Source: Acidimicrobiia bacterium
GTDB lineage: Bacteria; Actinomycetota; Acidimicrobiia; Acidimicrobiales; Poriferisodalaceae
Length of the DNA: 64,000 nt
NCBI GenBank assembly: GCA_022821985.1
Contig: JAJECP010000011.1
Span: 21,522 to 85,521 of the forward strand
Direction: 5' to 3'
In this document: in pieces, positions 51,609 through 60,600 of the stretch
Layout of the letters: each line of letters begins with the position of its first letter
Position numbering within the stretch: the first letter of the stretch is position 1
The notes under the pieces: generated by a model
Told to the model about the DNA's origin: nothing
Database searches by the model: none
The model's input: the letters and a program-made list of their open reading frames with translations, nothing else
Made by a program: the position numbers and the translations under genes

Positions 51609-52805
51609 TTACGGGGCCGTGCCGAGGGTGCTGTGGTGGAGTTCGTGCCAGGCCACCAGTGATCCGTCGCTGCGGTGCTGGGTTTCAGTGCCGCCGTAGA
51701 CGGCGACAGCGGACGCGCTTGGGTGCTCGTCCGCAAGCTGTGCCTGGACGCGACATGGACCGTCGAGCAGGCGCCCGCTTGGCGTGGCAGTGGCACGGGC
51801 TTCGACGAGGGAGATGCCCGCTTGCGCTCCGTCGGCGTGTTCCACCACGAGATCGACCTCGGTGCCGCTGCGGTCCCGGTAGTGCGTGACACCGCCGCGG
51901 ACGCCCCGATTGGCACGATGCTTGACGATCTCCGAGGCCACCCACGTCTCGAACATCGCACCGCGCAGCGGGTGGGAGTGCAGCTGCTCGGGCGTGCGAA
52001 TGCCCAGCAGCCAGCAGGCCAGCCCGCTGTCGTAGAAGTGCAGCTTCGGCATTCGCACCAAGCGCTTGCGTGTATTGGCGGCGAACGCATCCAGGCGGAA
52101 CACGACGAACAGCGCCTCCAGCACGCTCAGCCAAGCTTTGGCCGTCGGCTGCGAGATGCCGCAGTCGCCGGCCAGTGCGGAGTAGTTCAGCAATTGCCCG
52201 CTGCGACCCGCGCAGAGCTGCACAAAGCGGTTGAACGTGTTCAGGTCGCCGACGTTGGTGATGGTTCGGGCATCGCGTTCGAGATTGGTGGCGACGTAGG
52301 AGGCGAGCCAATCGGAGGCGTCGAAGCCGCGGTCGAAGATGGGCGCGAAACCGCCGACGAGGAGGGCTTCGTCCAGGCTCTGCGGGAAGCTGTCGAAGCG
52401 GATCGCCTCGCTGCGAGCCAGCGGCAGCAAGTGCAGCACAGCGGTACGCCCGGCCAGCGACTGGCTCACCGACTGCACCAGCGCGAGGTTGTGCGAGCCG
52501 GTCAGTATCCAGCGACCGGGAACCGGGTCGGCGTCGATGATCCCCTGCAAGTACGACGGCAAGTCGGGAACGCGTTGCACCTCGTCGATGACTGCCCCGT
52601 CCCCGAACCGGGCCAAGAAGCCGCGCGGATCCTCCTCGGCGAACGCCCGCGTGTCGGGATCCTCCAGAGACACCTGCGGATGGTCGCCGAAGACCGTCGC
52701 GCACAGTGTCGTCTTGCCGCTCTGGCGAGGCCCAGTCAGCGTCACCACAGGCCACTGCTCGGCCGCCGCCCGGAGCTTGGGTGCGAGATCGCGCTCGATC
52801 GGCAC
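51609..52805 (-). CDS. AAA-type ATPase with DUF4143, divergent member
   Basis: 398 aa from ATG 52805. Walker A GPRQSGKTT with Lys31, Walker B AVIDEVQ with Asp74, GSHNLAL sensor, and the C-terminal DUF4143 region with HYRDRSGTEVDLVVE. It is further from the other two family members of the window than they are from each other. Together they show three separate arrivals or a family expansion. Role unproven, as above. Confidence 0.85.
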   Translation of the reverse strand: MPIERDLAPKLRAAAEQWPVVTLTGPRQSGKTTLCATVFGDHPQVSLEDPDTRAFAEEDPRGFLARFGDGAVIDEVQRVPDLPSYLQGIIDADPVPGRWILTGSHNLALVQSVSQSLAGRTAVLHLLPLARSEAIRFDSFPQSLDEALLVGGFAPIFDRGFDASDWLASYVATNLERDARTITNVGDLNTFNRFVQLCAGRSGQLLNYSALAGDCGISQPTAKAWLSVLEALFVVFRLDAFAANTRKRLVRMPKLHFYDSGLACWLLGIRTPEQLHSHPLRGAMFETWVASEIVKHRANRGVRGGVTHYRDRSGTEVDLVVEHADGAQAGISLVEARATATPSGRLLDGPCRVQAQLADEHPSASAVAVYGGTETQHRSDGSLVAWHELHHSTLGTAP

Positions 52806-53033
52806 GAGTTCAGACTACGCGGCTGCGGGCTATTTCAAAGTCCAATTTTGAATTAGCCGTGTGGAAGTGCTGGCAGTCTGCTGACAGAGAACAGTGACCT
52901 GCATGCCGAGGTCGGGGTGCCGCGGTACCGCTTCCTCACAGTAGATAGGCCGCTCGATGGAAGACAGTCCGTCGTGCCGAGTGGCTCCCTTGACTGTGTT
53001 CATCCCTGCCTATTGCGAGATCATGAGTCAGTC
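52806..53033. other. Intergenic region, about 230 bp
   Basis: Between the divergent DUF4143 and vapBC genes. The first 60 bases after 52805 are the AT-richer upstream part of the ATPase gene. No coding or RNA feature seen. Confidence 0.3.
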
Positions 53034-53060
53034 TTGACATCTCGTACAGTCAGATAGACT
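53034..53060 (+). promoter_or_regulatory. vapBC promoter, probably leaderless
   Basis: TTGACA at 53034-53039 and TAGACT at 53055-53060, with a 15-base spacer, fit a sigma-70 promoter. A transcript start about seven bases later falls at the GTG start 53068, implying a leaderless mRNA. Confidence 0.5.
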
Positions 53061-53067
53061 AAGCCAT

Positions 53068-53322
53068 GTGTCGAAACGACTCCAAGTCTTGGTGCATGAG
53101 GACGAATACACGGAGATCCAGGAAGCGGCGCAGACATGTCGCCTGACAATCGCTGAGTGGGTCCGGCAGGCGATGCGCCAAGCGCTGCGCGACTCGAGCC
53201 GCTTGCCCGAACCGTCCGTGGCGAGGCTTCAGGCAATCGCAGAAGCATCACAACACGAATTCCCGACAGCCGACATCGACGGGATGCTCCGAGACATCGA
53301 AGCCGGCCGATTGGCCTCGTGA
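53068..53322 (+). CDS. vapB: VapB-type antitoxin
   Basis: 84 aa from GTG 53068. RLQVLVHEDEYTEIQEAAQT and IAEWVRQAMRQAL form the ribbon-helix-helix dimer that binds its own promoter. The tail (RLQAIAEASQHEFPTADIDG) should occlude the toxin. It precedes the toxin by nine bases. No Shine-Dalgarno sequence is seen, consistent with leaderless translation. Confidence 0.82.
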   Translation: MSKRLQVLVHEDEYTEIQEAAQTCRLTIAEWVRQAMRQALRDSSRLPEPSVARLQAIAEASQHEFPTADIDGMLRDIEAGRLAS

Positions 53323-53331
53323 TCTGCGGCA

Positions 53332-53727
53332 ATGATATTCGTCGACTCCAACGTGCCGATGTACCTGGTCGGCGCTGCACACCCGAACAAGGATCGAACG
53401 GTCGCTGTGCTGACTCGCCTGACGCAAGCCGGCGAGATGTTCGTCACTGACGTCGAGGTTTACCAAGAGATTCTCCGCCGCTATGTCGCTCTCGGTCGGC
53501 TCGACGCAATCGACCCGGCCTTCGCAAGCCTCGATGCCTTGGTCGACGATGTCCTCGCATTCGGCGTGGCCGAGATTCGTGCCGCGCGGACACTGCTGGA
53601 GAACGTCAGCAGCCTGTCAGCCCGAGATGCATTGCACGCGGCGGTGATGGGCAGCGCAGCTGTGACTCGCATATTCAGCTTCGATCAAGGCTTCGATGCC
53701 ATCGGCGGACTCGAGCGCCTGAGTTAG
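53332..53727 (+). CDS. vapC: VapC toxin, PIN-domain RNase
   Basis: 131 aa from ATG 53332. All PIN acidic positions are present: Asp5 in MIFVDSNV, Glu in TDVEVYQEIL, Asp in SARDALHAAV, Asp in FSFDQGFD. Such toxins cleave specific RNAs, often tRNA or rRNA, when freed from VapB. Intact pair; regulation by the VapB-VapC complex is expected. Confidence 0.87.
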   Translation: MIFVDSNVPMYLVGAAHPNKDRTVAVLTRLTQAGEMFVTDVEVYQEILRRYVALGRLDAIDPAFASLDALVDDVLAFGVAEIRAARTLLENVSSLSARDALHAAVMGSAAVTRIFSFDQGFDAIGGLERLS

Positions 53728-53768
53728 CTCTCGCCCTTGTTGAACCGGCGAGCGTCAGGTGCGGGGCG

Positions 53769-54563
53769 CTAGTGCACCGGTTCTGCGTCGACGATCTGGC
53801 CCATCTCACGATCAGGCGAGCCGTCCCTCGGCCCGGTCATGTGCTCGATCAGAAACTGCGCGGCAAAGTCCACCTCGTCCAGCGGAATCTCCGCATGCAC
53901 GCCGGGATTGAGGTGCAGGCGCTTGTCGGCCGAGCCGATCGCGGAGAACAGCGAGACCGATCCGTCGACCGGGAGGAACTCGTCATCGAGCTGGGTCAGG
54001 AACAGCGTCGGCGCGGTGAGGGCGCGTGCGCAGGCAAGCACCGTCTCGTTGTGAGGGATGGCCTCGACATCGGCCCACAGGCCGAGCACCGCCACCGCGA
54101 CACGGCTTCGCTGGGCGAGGAACCCGATGCCATAGGCCGAGCCCATCGAGAGCCCGAAATAGCCGATCCGGGCGGGATCGAGTGCGTTGCGGGCGCATAC
54201 CAGCTCGACCGCCTCGTTCCAGTCGTCACACATATCCGACATGGCGCCTTCTCGCAGCAGGTCGGCGATCATCCCGGCCCGTCCGCCCTCACCGGTCTGC
54301 CGCAGGCCATGATCGGGGCCCTCCACGCTCAGCATCGCGATTCCCTGTGCCGTCAGATCGGCTGCGAGCCGAGACGCAGGGAACTGATACCGGTCGCCAG
54401 AAGCACCGTGACCGAAGCACACCAGACTCCGCGCCCCCGAAGGCGTGTCCGGCACCCACAAGGCACCGGTGATGTCCCGCCTCCCGACACGAGAAATGCG
54501 GAACTCGCGAGTCTCGGCCCCATCGGGGCTCCGACCGGCCCACTGGTCAAGTCTCGTCGCCAT
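53769..54563 (-). CDS. Alpha/beta hydrolase, dienelactone hydrolase-like
   Basis: 264 aa from ATG 54563. The nucleophile elbow GLSMGS has Ser139; GHGASGD near residue 51 forms the oxyanion region; the acid is in LDDEF and the His in GVHAEI. This fits cytoplasmic esterase/lipase-type alpha/beta hydrolases. Substrate unknown. It is followed on the same strand, at a distance of 57 bases in the other direction of transcription, by the PPOX gene. Confidence 0.82.
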   Translation of the reverse strand: MATRLDQWAGRSPDGAETREFRISRVGRRDITGALWVPDTPSGARSLVCFGHGASGDRYQFPASRLAADLTAQGIAMLSVEGPDHGLRQTGEGGRAGMIADLLREGAMSDMCDDWNEAVELVCARNALDPARIGYFGLSMGSAYGIGFLAQRSRVAVAVLGLWADVEAIPHNETVLACARALTAPTLFLTQLDDEFLPVDGSVSLFSAIGSADKRLHLNPGVHAEIPLDEVDFAAQFLIEHMTGPRDGSPDREMGQIVDAEPVH

Positions 54564-54620
54564 CGTCCGCTTCCCCCGTGGAACGTTGTACTGGCGGACG
54601 CTAACGGCAGCAGTGTTCTG

Positions 54621-55229
54621 TCAGTAGAGGCGGTCTCGGTTGGCCTCGTCCTCGGACGCGTCGATCTCGACGGCATCGGCACCGTTGATCTGGTCGGCCA
54701 GCACTTGCCCGTAGGTGGGATATGCGGACCTGTCGATCCGAGCGTCCGGGTCCCACAGCCGTGACCGGATCAGCGACCGTCCGCAATGCAGGAATGCCTC
54801 CTCGACGGCGACCTGCAGGCCCGACAGCGGCGGCCGGTCCTTGATCGACTGCGGCGCCAGCAGGTCGGCGTCGGTCACGATCTCGGCGGCGCCGCTGACG
54901 CGCAGCGTCTCGTTCATGCCGGGCACCAGGAACAGCAGCCCCACGTTCGGGTTGAACAGAACGTTCTGCAAGGTGTCGACTTGCCGGTTGCCGGGCCGGT
55001 CGGGGATCAGCAGGGTCTGCTCGTCGAGCACGGTCACGAAACCCGGCGGGTCGCCGCGCGGCGAGGTGTCGGCCCGCCCGTCGGCCCCGATCGAGCTGAT
55101 GACGCACAGCGGAGACAACTCGATGAACCGCCGCGAATGCTCGTCGATGCGGTCGAGCACCTTCTGGTGTGCCCGTGCCGCCGGCGGACGGTACGTCTCT
55201 CGCAGCTCGGACACGTTCGAGATAGCCAT
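54621..55229 (-). CDS. PPOX-fold protein, pyridoxamine phosphate oxidase-like
   Basis: 202 aa from ATG 55229. The split-barrel signatures are seen: LCVISSIGADGRADTSPRGD, LLIPDRPGNRQVDTLQNVL and VGLLFLVPGMNETLRVSG. It matches the MSMEG_1061-like family of larger PPOX proteins that bind FMN or F420. The C-terminal part carries SAYPTYGQVLADQI and an acidic tail. Function unknown. It ends 57 bases before the alpha/beta hydrolase gene and is probably in its transcript. Confidence 0.8.
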   Translation of the reverse strand: MAISNVSELRETYRPPAARAHQKVLDRIDEHSRRFIELSPLCVISSIGADGRADTSPRGDPPGFVTVLDEQTLLIPDRPGNRQVDTLQNVLFNPNVGLLFLVPGMNETLRVSGAAEIVTDADLLAPQSIKDRPPLSGLQVAVEEAFLHCGRSLIRSRLWDPDARIDRSAYPTYGQVLADQINGADAVEIDASEDEANRDRLY

Positions 55230-55586
55230 CTTGCCGCTCCCAGCAGCCGTCGTTGTCGGGGGCAGACATGAGGCTCTGCGAACCCCCCGGCCCCTCGATC
55301 AGAGTACGCCGCAGCGGCACGGCGCGCGAGACTGACGAGGACCACATCCACTGCTGGATGATCGACGCCGACAGGGCACTGGTCGTGGGCAGCCGCACAT
55401 CGTGGCGTTCAGCTCGCAGCCGCTCGTCGGCCCCAGATCGCATCCCCGCTGTGGGTGGATGCGGAACGTACGATCTGATCTGGCGCGGCTGTTGCCCGTT
55501 GGATCGCCGCAGGGGGGCTCTGACGGCTGATTCGGGGGCATCGGCTTGCTGCCGACACGGCAACCTGCTCACGAAACGGACAGCCC
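55230..55586. other. Intergenic region, about 355 bp, no supported gene
   Basis: It lies between the divergent PPOX and DoxX-like genes and should hold both promoters. Open frames exist on both strands but look like shadows: Arg/Pro-rich, no motif. Confidence 0.4.
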
Positions 55587-56036
55587 ATGGCCACTTCAGT
55601 CAATTCCAAGCTCTCGATGGGAACAGTGCTCAGCCTGTACTGGTTCCTGTTCTGGATCCTGAACGGATTCGACAAATTCTTCAACGCCGACACGTTCTTC
55701 GGAGCGAACTTCAAGGCCGGCCTCGAGAACAACTTCCTGCCCGCACTCGGCCTGAGCACCTCGCTGGCATGGCCGATCGCCATCGTCGTGGGCGTCATCG
55801 AACTGCTGCTGGGGCTGATGTTCCTCATGGCCCTGATCCGCTTCTGGAGCCGCAACGACGGACGCTACGACACCGCTCGGGCTGCCATCACCCTCAGCGT
55901 GCTGTTCTTCGCCCTGCTGTCAGCGGGCGCGATCCTGTTCGGCGCACGCGACCCCATGTGGCAGCACGGCACCTTCATCGCCACGCTGCTGCTGACCCAG
56001 CACGCACTGCACGTCGCCGCGAAATCCGACGCCTGA
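55587..56036 (+). CDS. DoxX-like four-helix membrane protein
   Basis: 149 aa from ATG 55587. Four hydrophobic segments: GTVLSLYWFLFWILNGFDKF, IAIVVGVIELLLGLMFLMAL, AAITLSVLFFALLSAGAIL and a final weaker one (TFIATLLLTQHALHVAAK). The WFLFWILNGFDKFFNAD opening and VIELLLG resemble DoxX/DoxD family proteins of the membrane. Function unknown; DoxX relatives associate with thiosulfate or redox enzymes. Confidence 0.65.
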   Translation: MATSVNSKLSMGTVLSLYWFLFWILNGFDKFFNADTFFGANFKAGLENNFLPALGLSTSLAWPIAIVVGVIELLLGLMFLMALIRFWSRNDGRYDTARAAITLSVLFFALLSAGAILFGARDPMWQHGTFIATLLLTQHALHVAAKSDA

Positions 56037-56106
56037 CGCTGCAGCATTCAGAGCTGAATTCATCGGCTGCAGGGCTGCCGTGAGGTGCGCTGCGCCATGG
56101 TGCTGT

Positions 56107-56112
56107 TATGAT
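56107..56112 (+). promoter_or_regulatory. -10 box of second vapBC, leaderless
   Basis: TATGAT ends eight bases before the ATG at 56121, so the transcript probably begins at or next to the start codon. No -35 consensus is visible at the usual distance. Confidence 0.45.
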
Positions 56113-56120
56113 GTGGCAGC

Positions 56121-56369
56121 ATGCGAACTCAGATCGATTTGGAACCGGAACAGCACGCAGGCGCGAAGCGCAAGGCAACGGCAATGGGAGTCTCCATGGC
56201 CGAATATGTGCGCCGAGTCATTGAGCGCGATCTGGCGTCGCCCGAGCCGCGGGGTGATATCAGCGACATCTTTGCGCTGGGGCGCTCGGGAGGCAGCGAC
56301 ATCGCCGCCGAGGGAAAGAGCGTCGTCGCCGACGCGGTCGAGGAAGACTGGATCCAGCGAACGAGATGA
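56121..56369 (+). CDS. vapB: Antitoxin of second vapBC
   Basis: 82 aa from ATG 56121. QIDLEPEQHAGAKRKATAMG and VSMAEYVRRVIERDL give a ribbon-helix-helix fold; the tail is acidic. It overlaps the toxin gene by four bases (ATGA). The family differs from the first vapB in the window, so cross-talk is not expected from sequence alone. Confidence 0.8.
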   Translation: MRTQIDLEPEQHAGAKRKATAMGVSMAEYVRRVIERDLASPEPRGDISDIFALGRSGGSDIAAEGKSVVADAVEEDWIQRTR

Positions 56370-56782
56370 GCGTCTTCGTGGACACATCGGCGTGGTACGC
56401 AGCCGCGGACGCCGACGACGTCAGCCACCCGCGTGCTTGCGTGCTGCTCGAGCAGCATGCGAGCGAACTGCTGACCAGCGACCACATTCTCGTCGAGACA
56501 TGGCAGCTGACAGCAAAGCGGCTCGGCTTTCGCGTTGCCGAACAACTGGTGAACGCGATTCGCACTGGTCGAGCGCGCGTGGACGAGGCAACACTCGCTG
56601 ACCTGGAAGTGGCAGCGCAGATCACCGCCGACTTCGAAGACCAGTCCTTCTCGCTCGTCGATCGGACGAGCTGGGCAGTCATGCAGCGCCTCGGCGTGCA
56701 TGAAGCCATCGCGTTCGACCGCGACTACTCGATCTACCGCTTCGGCCGTGACCGCCGCAGCAGCTTCACCGTGCATCGCTGA
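56366..56782 (+). CDS. vapC: VapC toxin, PIN-domain RNase (second)
   Basis: 138 aa from ATG 56366. Asp6 in SVFVDTSAWYAA, Glu in HILVETWQL, Asp in LVDRTSWAVM and the final Asp in AFDRDYSIY complete the PIN site. Intact. The pair lies 84 bases after the DoxX-like gene and is probably independent of it. Confidence 0.87.
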   Translation: MSVFVDTSAWYAAADADDVSHPRACVLLEQHASELLTSDHILVETWQLTAKRLGFRVAEQLVNAIRTGRARVDEATLADLEVAAQITADFEDQSFSLVDRTSWAVMQRLGVHEAIAFDRDYSIYRFGRDRRSSFTVHR

Positions 56783-56818
56783 GCGCCCGTAGCCAGACCC
56801 GCCGCACAAGCATTCCAA

Positions 56819-56887
56819 TGGATGTTTTGAGACAGTCTCAGTGGATGATATAGGGATAATTTGATGGATATTTTGGGGTGCACTGAT
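56819..56887. repeat. Three 23-bp direct repeats (iteron-like) with a palindrome
   Basis: The TGGAT motif recurs at 56819, 56842 and 56865, exactly 23 bases apart, each followed by an AT-rich segment (tggatgtttt, tggatgatat, tggatatttt). Within the first unit, tgagacagtctca (56828-56840) is a perfect palindrome around one central base. The stretch is far richer in A/T than its surroundings. It lies between the convergent vapC and channel genes. Confidence 0.6.
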
Positions 56888-56953
56888 TCGTCTTGGGCAT
56901 CACGCCTCCGCCAAACACAGGGACCCCAGAGGCTCCACCAAAACCGGGGTGAT

Positions 56954-57667
56954 TCAATCCCCTTCTACAGCATCGCCAGTGCCCGACGGCGACGCGGCTG
57001 AAGCACCATCTGCCGTGGAGAAGCCCGCCACCAAGCGCGCTACGGCGATGGCGACGTAGAACACCCCGGCCATCGCTTCGAGCGCCACGATGATCCGGCC
57101 GCCGTCGACGGATGGCGTCAGATCGCCGAAGCCGAGCGTGGTCAGGGCGACGAAGCTGAAGTACACCGCCGACTCGGGCGTGAGCGCTTCCCCGGAGCTC
57201 AGGAACGGCGAGCCGCCGAGCCGGTCGATCACCAAATACAGGCTGGCGAACGAATGGCCGATCAGCAGGTACGCGCATGCCGAGGCTGCGATGGCGGTGG
57301 TGCCGGGGAACGGGCGAGACAGCACTTGATGCGTCACCACAGCAGCCGCTGCCAAGCCGATCAGCGTGAGCACCAGCGGTCCCACCACCGCGTCGTCGGC
57401 GTCGGTGATGACGATGTCGAGCACCGCGGCGACAGCGGCAGCGGCGAGCAGCAGCCATATGCGCCGCGGCGGCGGCTCGGCCGACTCGATGAGCGTGCCC
57501 ACAATCAGCACCAGCCCGATGAGCCCTCCAGCGGAGCTCAGCGCATCGACGCGGAACGCCGACAGCGCCACCATGGCGATGCTGATCACCAAGATGACGT
57601 CGTAGCGCTCCTTGCGCAGCACGCCCAACAAAGCCTTCATGGCGCCTCGCTCATCCGCCGCAGCCAT
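56954..57667 (-). CDS. Two-helix potassium channel-like protein
   Basis: 237 aa from ATG 57667 (an internal ATG lies ten residues later). Five or six hydrophobic helices; the pore loop carries TTLGFGDLTP, which corresponds to the potassium selectivity filter T-x-G-Y/F-G-D, here with Phe. An Ion_trans_2 type channel lets K+ cross the membrane. No RCK or other regulatory domain is attached. It is 19 bases from the stop of the Calx-beta gene on the same strand. Confidence 0.8.
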   Translation of the reverse strand: MAAADERGAMKALLGVLRKERYDVILVISIAMVALSAFRVDALSSAGGLIGLVLIVGTLIESAEPPPRRIWLLLAAAAVAAVLDIVITDADDAVVGPLVLTLIGLAAAAVVTHQVLSRPFPGTTAIAASACAYLLIGHSFASLYLVIDRLGGSPFLSSGEALTPESAVYFSFVALTTLGFGDLTPSVDGGRIIVALEAMAGVFYVAIAVARLVAGFSTADGASAASPSGTGDAVEGD

Positions 57668-57686
57668 CCGTCGGCTGTGCTCGCTG

Positions 57687-60600
57687 TCAGTCGTTGTCGG
57701 TGATGGTGCCTTGTGCCTGGCTGTCGGCGAGTGTGGCGTGGGTGGTGTCGGTCAGGATCAGCTTGAGCACGAAGGTCTCGTCCCCCTCGCCGGGGGTGCG
57801 GTCGTCGATGAGGGAGACCCGCACTGTCTTCGAGGTATCGCCCGCAGCGAAGGTGATCCGGCCCCACTCGGGCAGGTAGTCGGCGTAGGGCATCGCGGTG
57901 CCCGGGTTGGCGGCGTAGTACACGGTCACAGCCGCGGTGCTGGCCGCGCTGAGCCTCACGGTGAACTCGACCGCGCCGTCGCCCTCGCCGGCGGTCGCGT
58001 CGTCCACTGTGATCGTCGGCTTCGACGACGGCGGCGGCGGGGGCGATGCGGGGTCGTCGTCGGCGACAGCGACAGTGGCCGTGCCGGCGGTCGCAGAGAC
58101 GGTGTAGCCGCTGCCAGCATCGACCGTGACCGTCACCGATCCGTCGGCCTCATCCGCGCCGTCATCGGCGGTGGCGACAGTGAGGGTGACGCTGCTTGAA
58201 GTGGGGACAATCACCTGACGCGACCCGATGCCAGCACCGAAATCGCCGACCTGCGCGACCGACACCGTGACCGTCAGCGGCGCGGCAGGTGCGGGGACGG
58301 CGGTGACAGTGAACGCCGCGTCGCCGCCCTCAGTGACACCGCCGGCGGCGCTGATGCTGACCTCAGGATCGACCACAGGCGGGGGCGGGGGCGCCGGGTC
58401 GTCGTCATCGGCCACCGCGACCGAGGCTGACCCGGCGGTCGCAGAGACGGTGTAGCCACTGCCGGCATCCACAGCGGCAGTGACCGACCCGTCCGCCTCG
58501 TCCGCGGCGTCGTTCGTCGTCGCCACCGACAGCATCACAGCGCCCGACGTGGGGATCGTGACGGCACGAGTCCCCGGCGAGACGCCGAGATCGCCAGTCT
58601 GGGCAACGGTGACGTCCACTGTCAGCGCGACCGACGGCGCCGGATCCGCGGTGATCGTGAATGTCGCGTCGCCGCCCTCAGTGATGCCGCCGCCGGCGGT
58701 GATGCTGATCTCAGGATCGACCACAGGCGGGGGCGGGGGCGGCGGGTCGTCGCATTGTTCAAGGGCTTCGAGCGTGCGCGTGACGCGGTCCCAGCGGCTG
58801 TGCATGAACTGGCTCTCATAGGCACGGGACTGCTCCACAGTCATCGCCGACACGCCGGTGTCGGCGCCCAAAGCGGCCAGCACCCGATTCCACCGCAGCA
58901 CATGCGCCGCCCCCGAATGCCCGTCACGCCAGCCCGTCACCTCCGACACCGTCACCGCATCCGACGGCAAAGACGGCACACACACCGACGGCGGCACCGG
59001 CGGGTCGTCGTCGTCAGCGACCGCGACAGAGGCAGACCCGCCAGTGGCAGACACCGTGTAGCCGCTGCCGGCGGCGACGGCCGCGTCGACCGACCCGTCC
59101 GCCTCGTCGGCGCTGTCGTCCGTCGTCGCGACGGTGAGCGTCACGCTGCCCGACGTCGGCACCGTGACCGTGCGCGAACCCGGCGCCACACCGAAACCGC
59201 CCGACGCGGTGACCGCCACCGTCACATCCAACCCCGCCGACGGCGCAGGGACAGCAGACACCGTGAACGTCGCAACGCCGCCCTCGACGATGTCGGCGCC
59301 TGCGGTGATGCTGACCTCAGGATCCTGCTGCAACTCCGCGTCCGGCTGAACGACCGTCTGCGCCGGAATGCCAGCGACCGTCAGCGTGAACGACCCCGCC
59401 GCCGACGCGCGATACGTCGTCGCCTCGATCGTGTAACCGCCCGCCGCCAGCGTTCTGCTGATCCGCGAGTCGTACCCGTCGCCGCCGTCATCGTCGGACT
59501 CCAGCACAGCGCCCTGCTTCTGACCGACACCGGCACGCAGATACATATACGTATCGACCGAGGACTCCAGATCCACCGTCACCACGCTCGGGCTGTCCAA
59601 CGAGAACGAATAGAACAACGCATATCGGCCGCCGCGAACCGAAGAAACGCAGCCCGCAGCCCACTCCCCGGTGACGCTCCCATCACCCGACAACGCCACC
59701 ACACACGGATCGCCCGTCAATACCGGATCATCGTCATCAGCCACCGCGACCGTCGCAGAACCCGCTGTCGCGGAGACCGCGTAGCCCCTACCGGCGCTGA
59801 CCGTCGCGGTGACCGACCCATCAGCCTCATCCGCAGAGTCATTCGCCGTCGCCACAGTCAGCGTGACGCTGCCCGACGTGGGGACCGTCACCTGACGCGA
59901 ACCCGGCGACACACCGAAATCGCCGGACTGGACCACTGACACGTTCACAGACAACGGCGACGCCGGCACCGGAACCGCAGTCAACGCGAACACCGCAACA
60001 CCGCCCTCAGCGATATCGGTATCCACGGCTGCGATGCTGAGCTTGGGCTCATCGTCATCGTGGACCGTGACGCTGGCCGCGCCGGACGTTTCCGAGACCG
60101 TGTAGCCCGTGCCTGTGTCGATCGTCACGGTGACAGTGCCGTCATCCTCGTCCACGCTGTCATCGGCCGTGGCAACGCTCAAGGTGTAGCTGCCGCCGGC
60201 GGGGACGGTCACGGTTGTTGTCTCGGCGGTGACGCCGTAGTCGCCGGTCGCCGTGACGGAGATGTTCACCGGCAAGTCAGCAGACGCACTCGGGTTGGCT
60301 GCGATGACGAAGGCAGCGGACTGGCCTTCGCTGATGTTGGTCGCCGCGGCCACGTTCACCACGGGACTGGAGTCGGTCTCGACTTGGCCGCTCGAAGGGT
60401 CGCGCTGATTGTCGGGTTGCAGCGGGCAGTAGGGCTGCCCGTCAGGGGTCTCGATGCCCGGCTTCTCGGCGCAGTACTTCAGCACCGGATACTGGGTGGA
60501 GGTGCCGAAGTCCCACGGGTCATCGCCCGGCCCGAGAAAGCTCCCGTGATAGCCCACGTTCACGTCCACGTTCCAGTCTGCGTAGATGCCGGTGTAACCG

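Noticed and set aside
55253..56083. A 276-codon plus frame across the DoxX-like gene.
   Set aside because: It overlaps the DoxX-like gene in another frame and has no motif.
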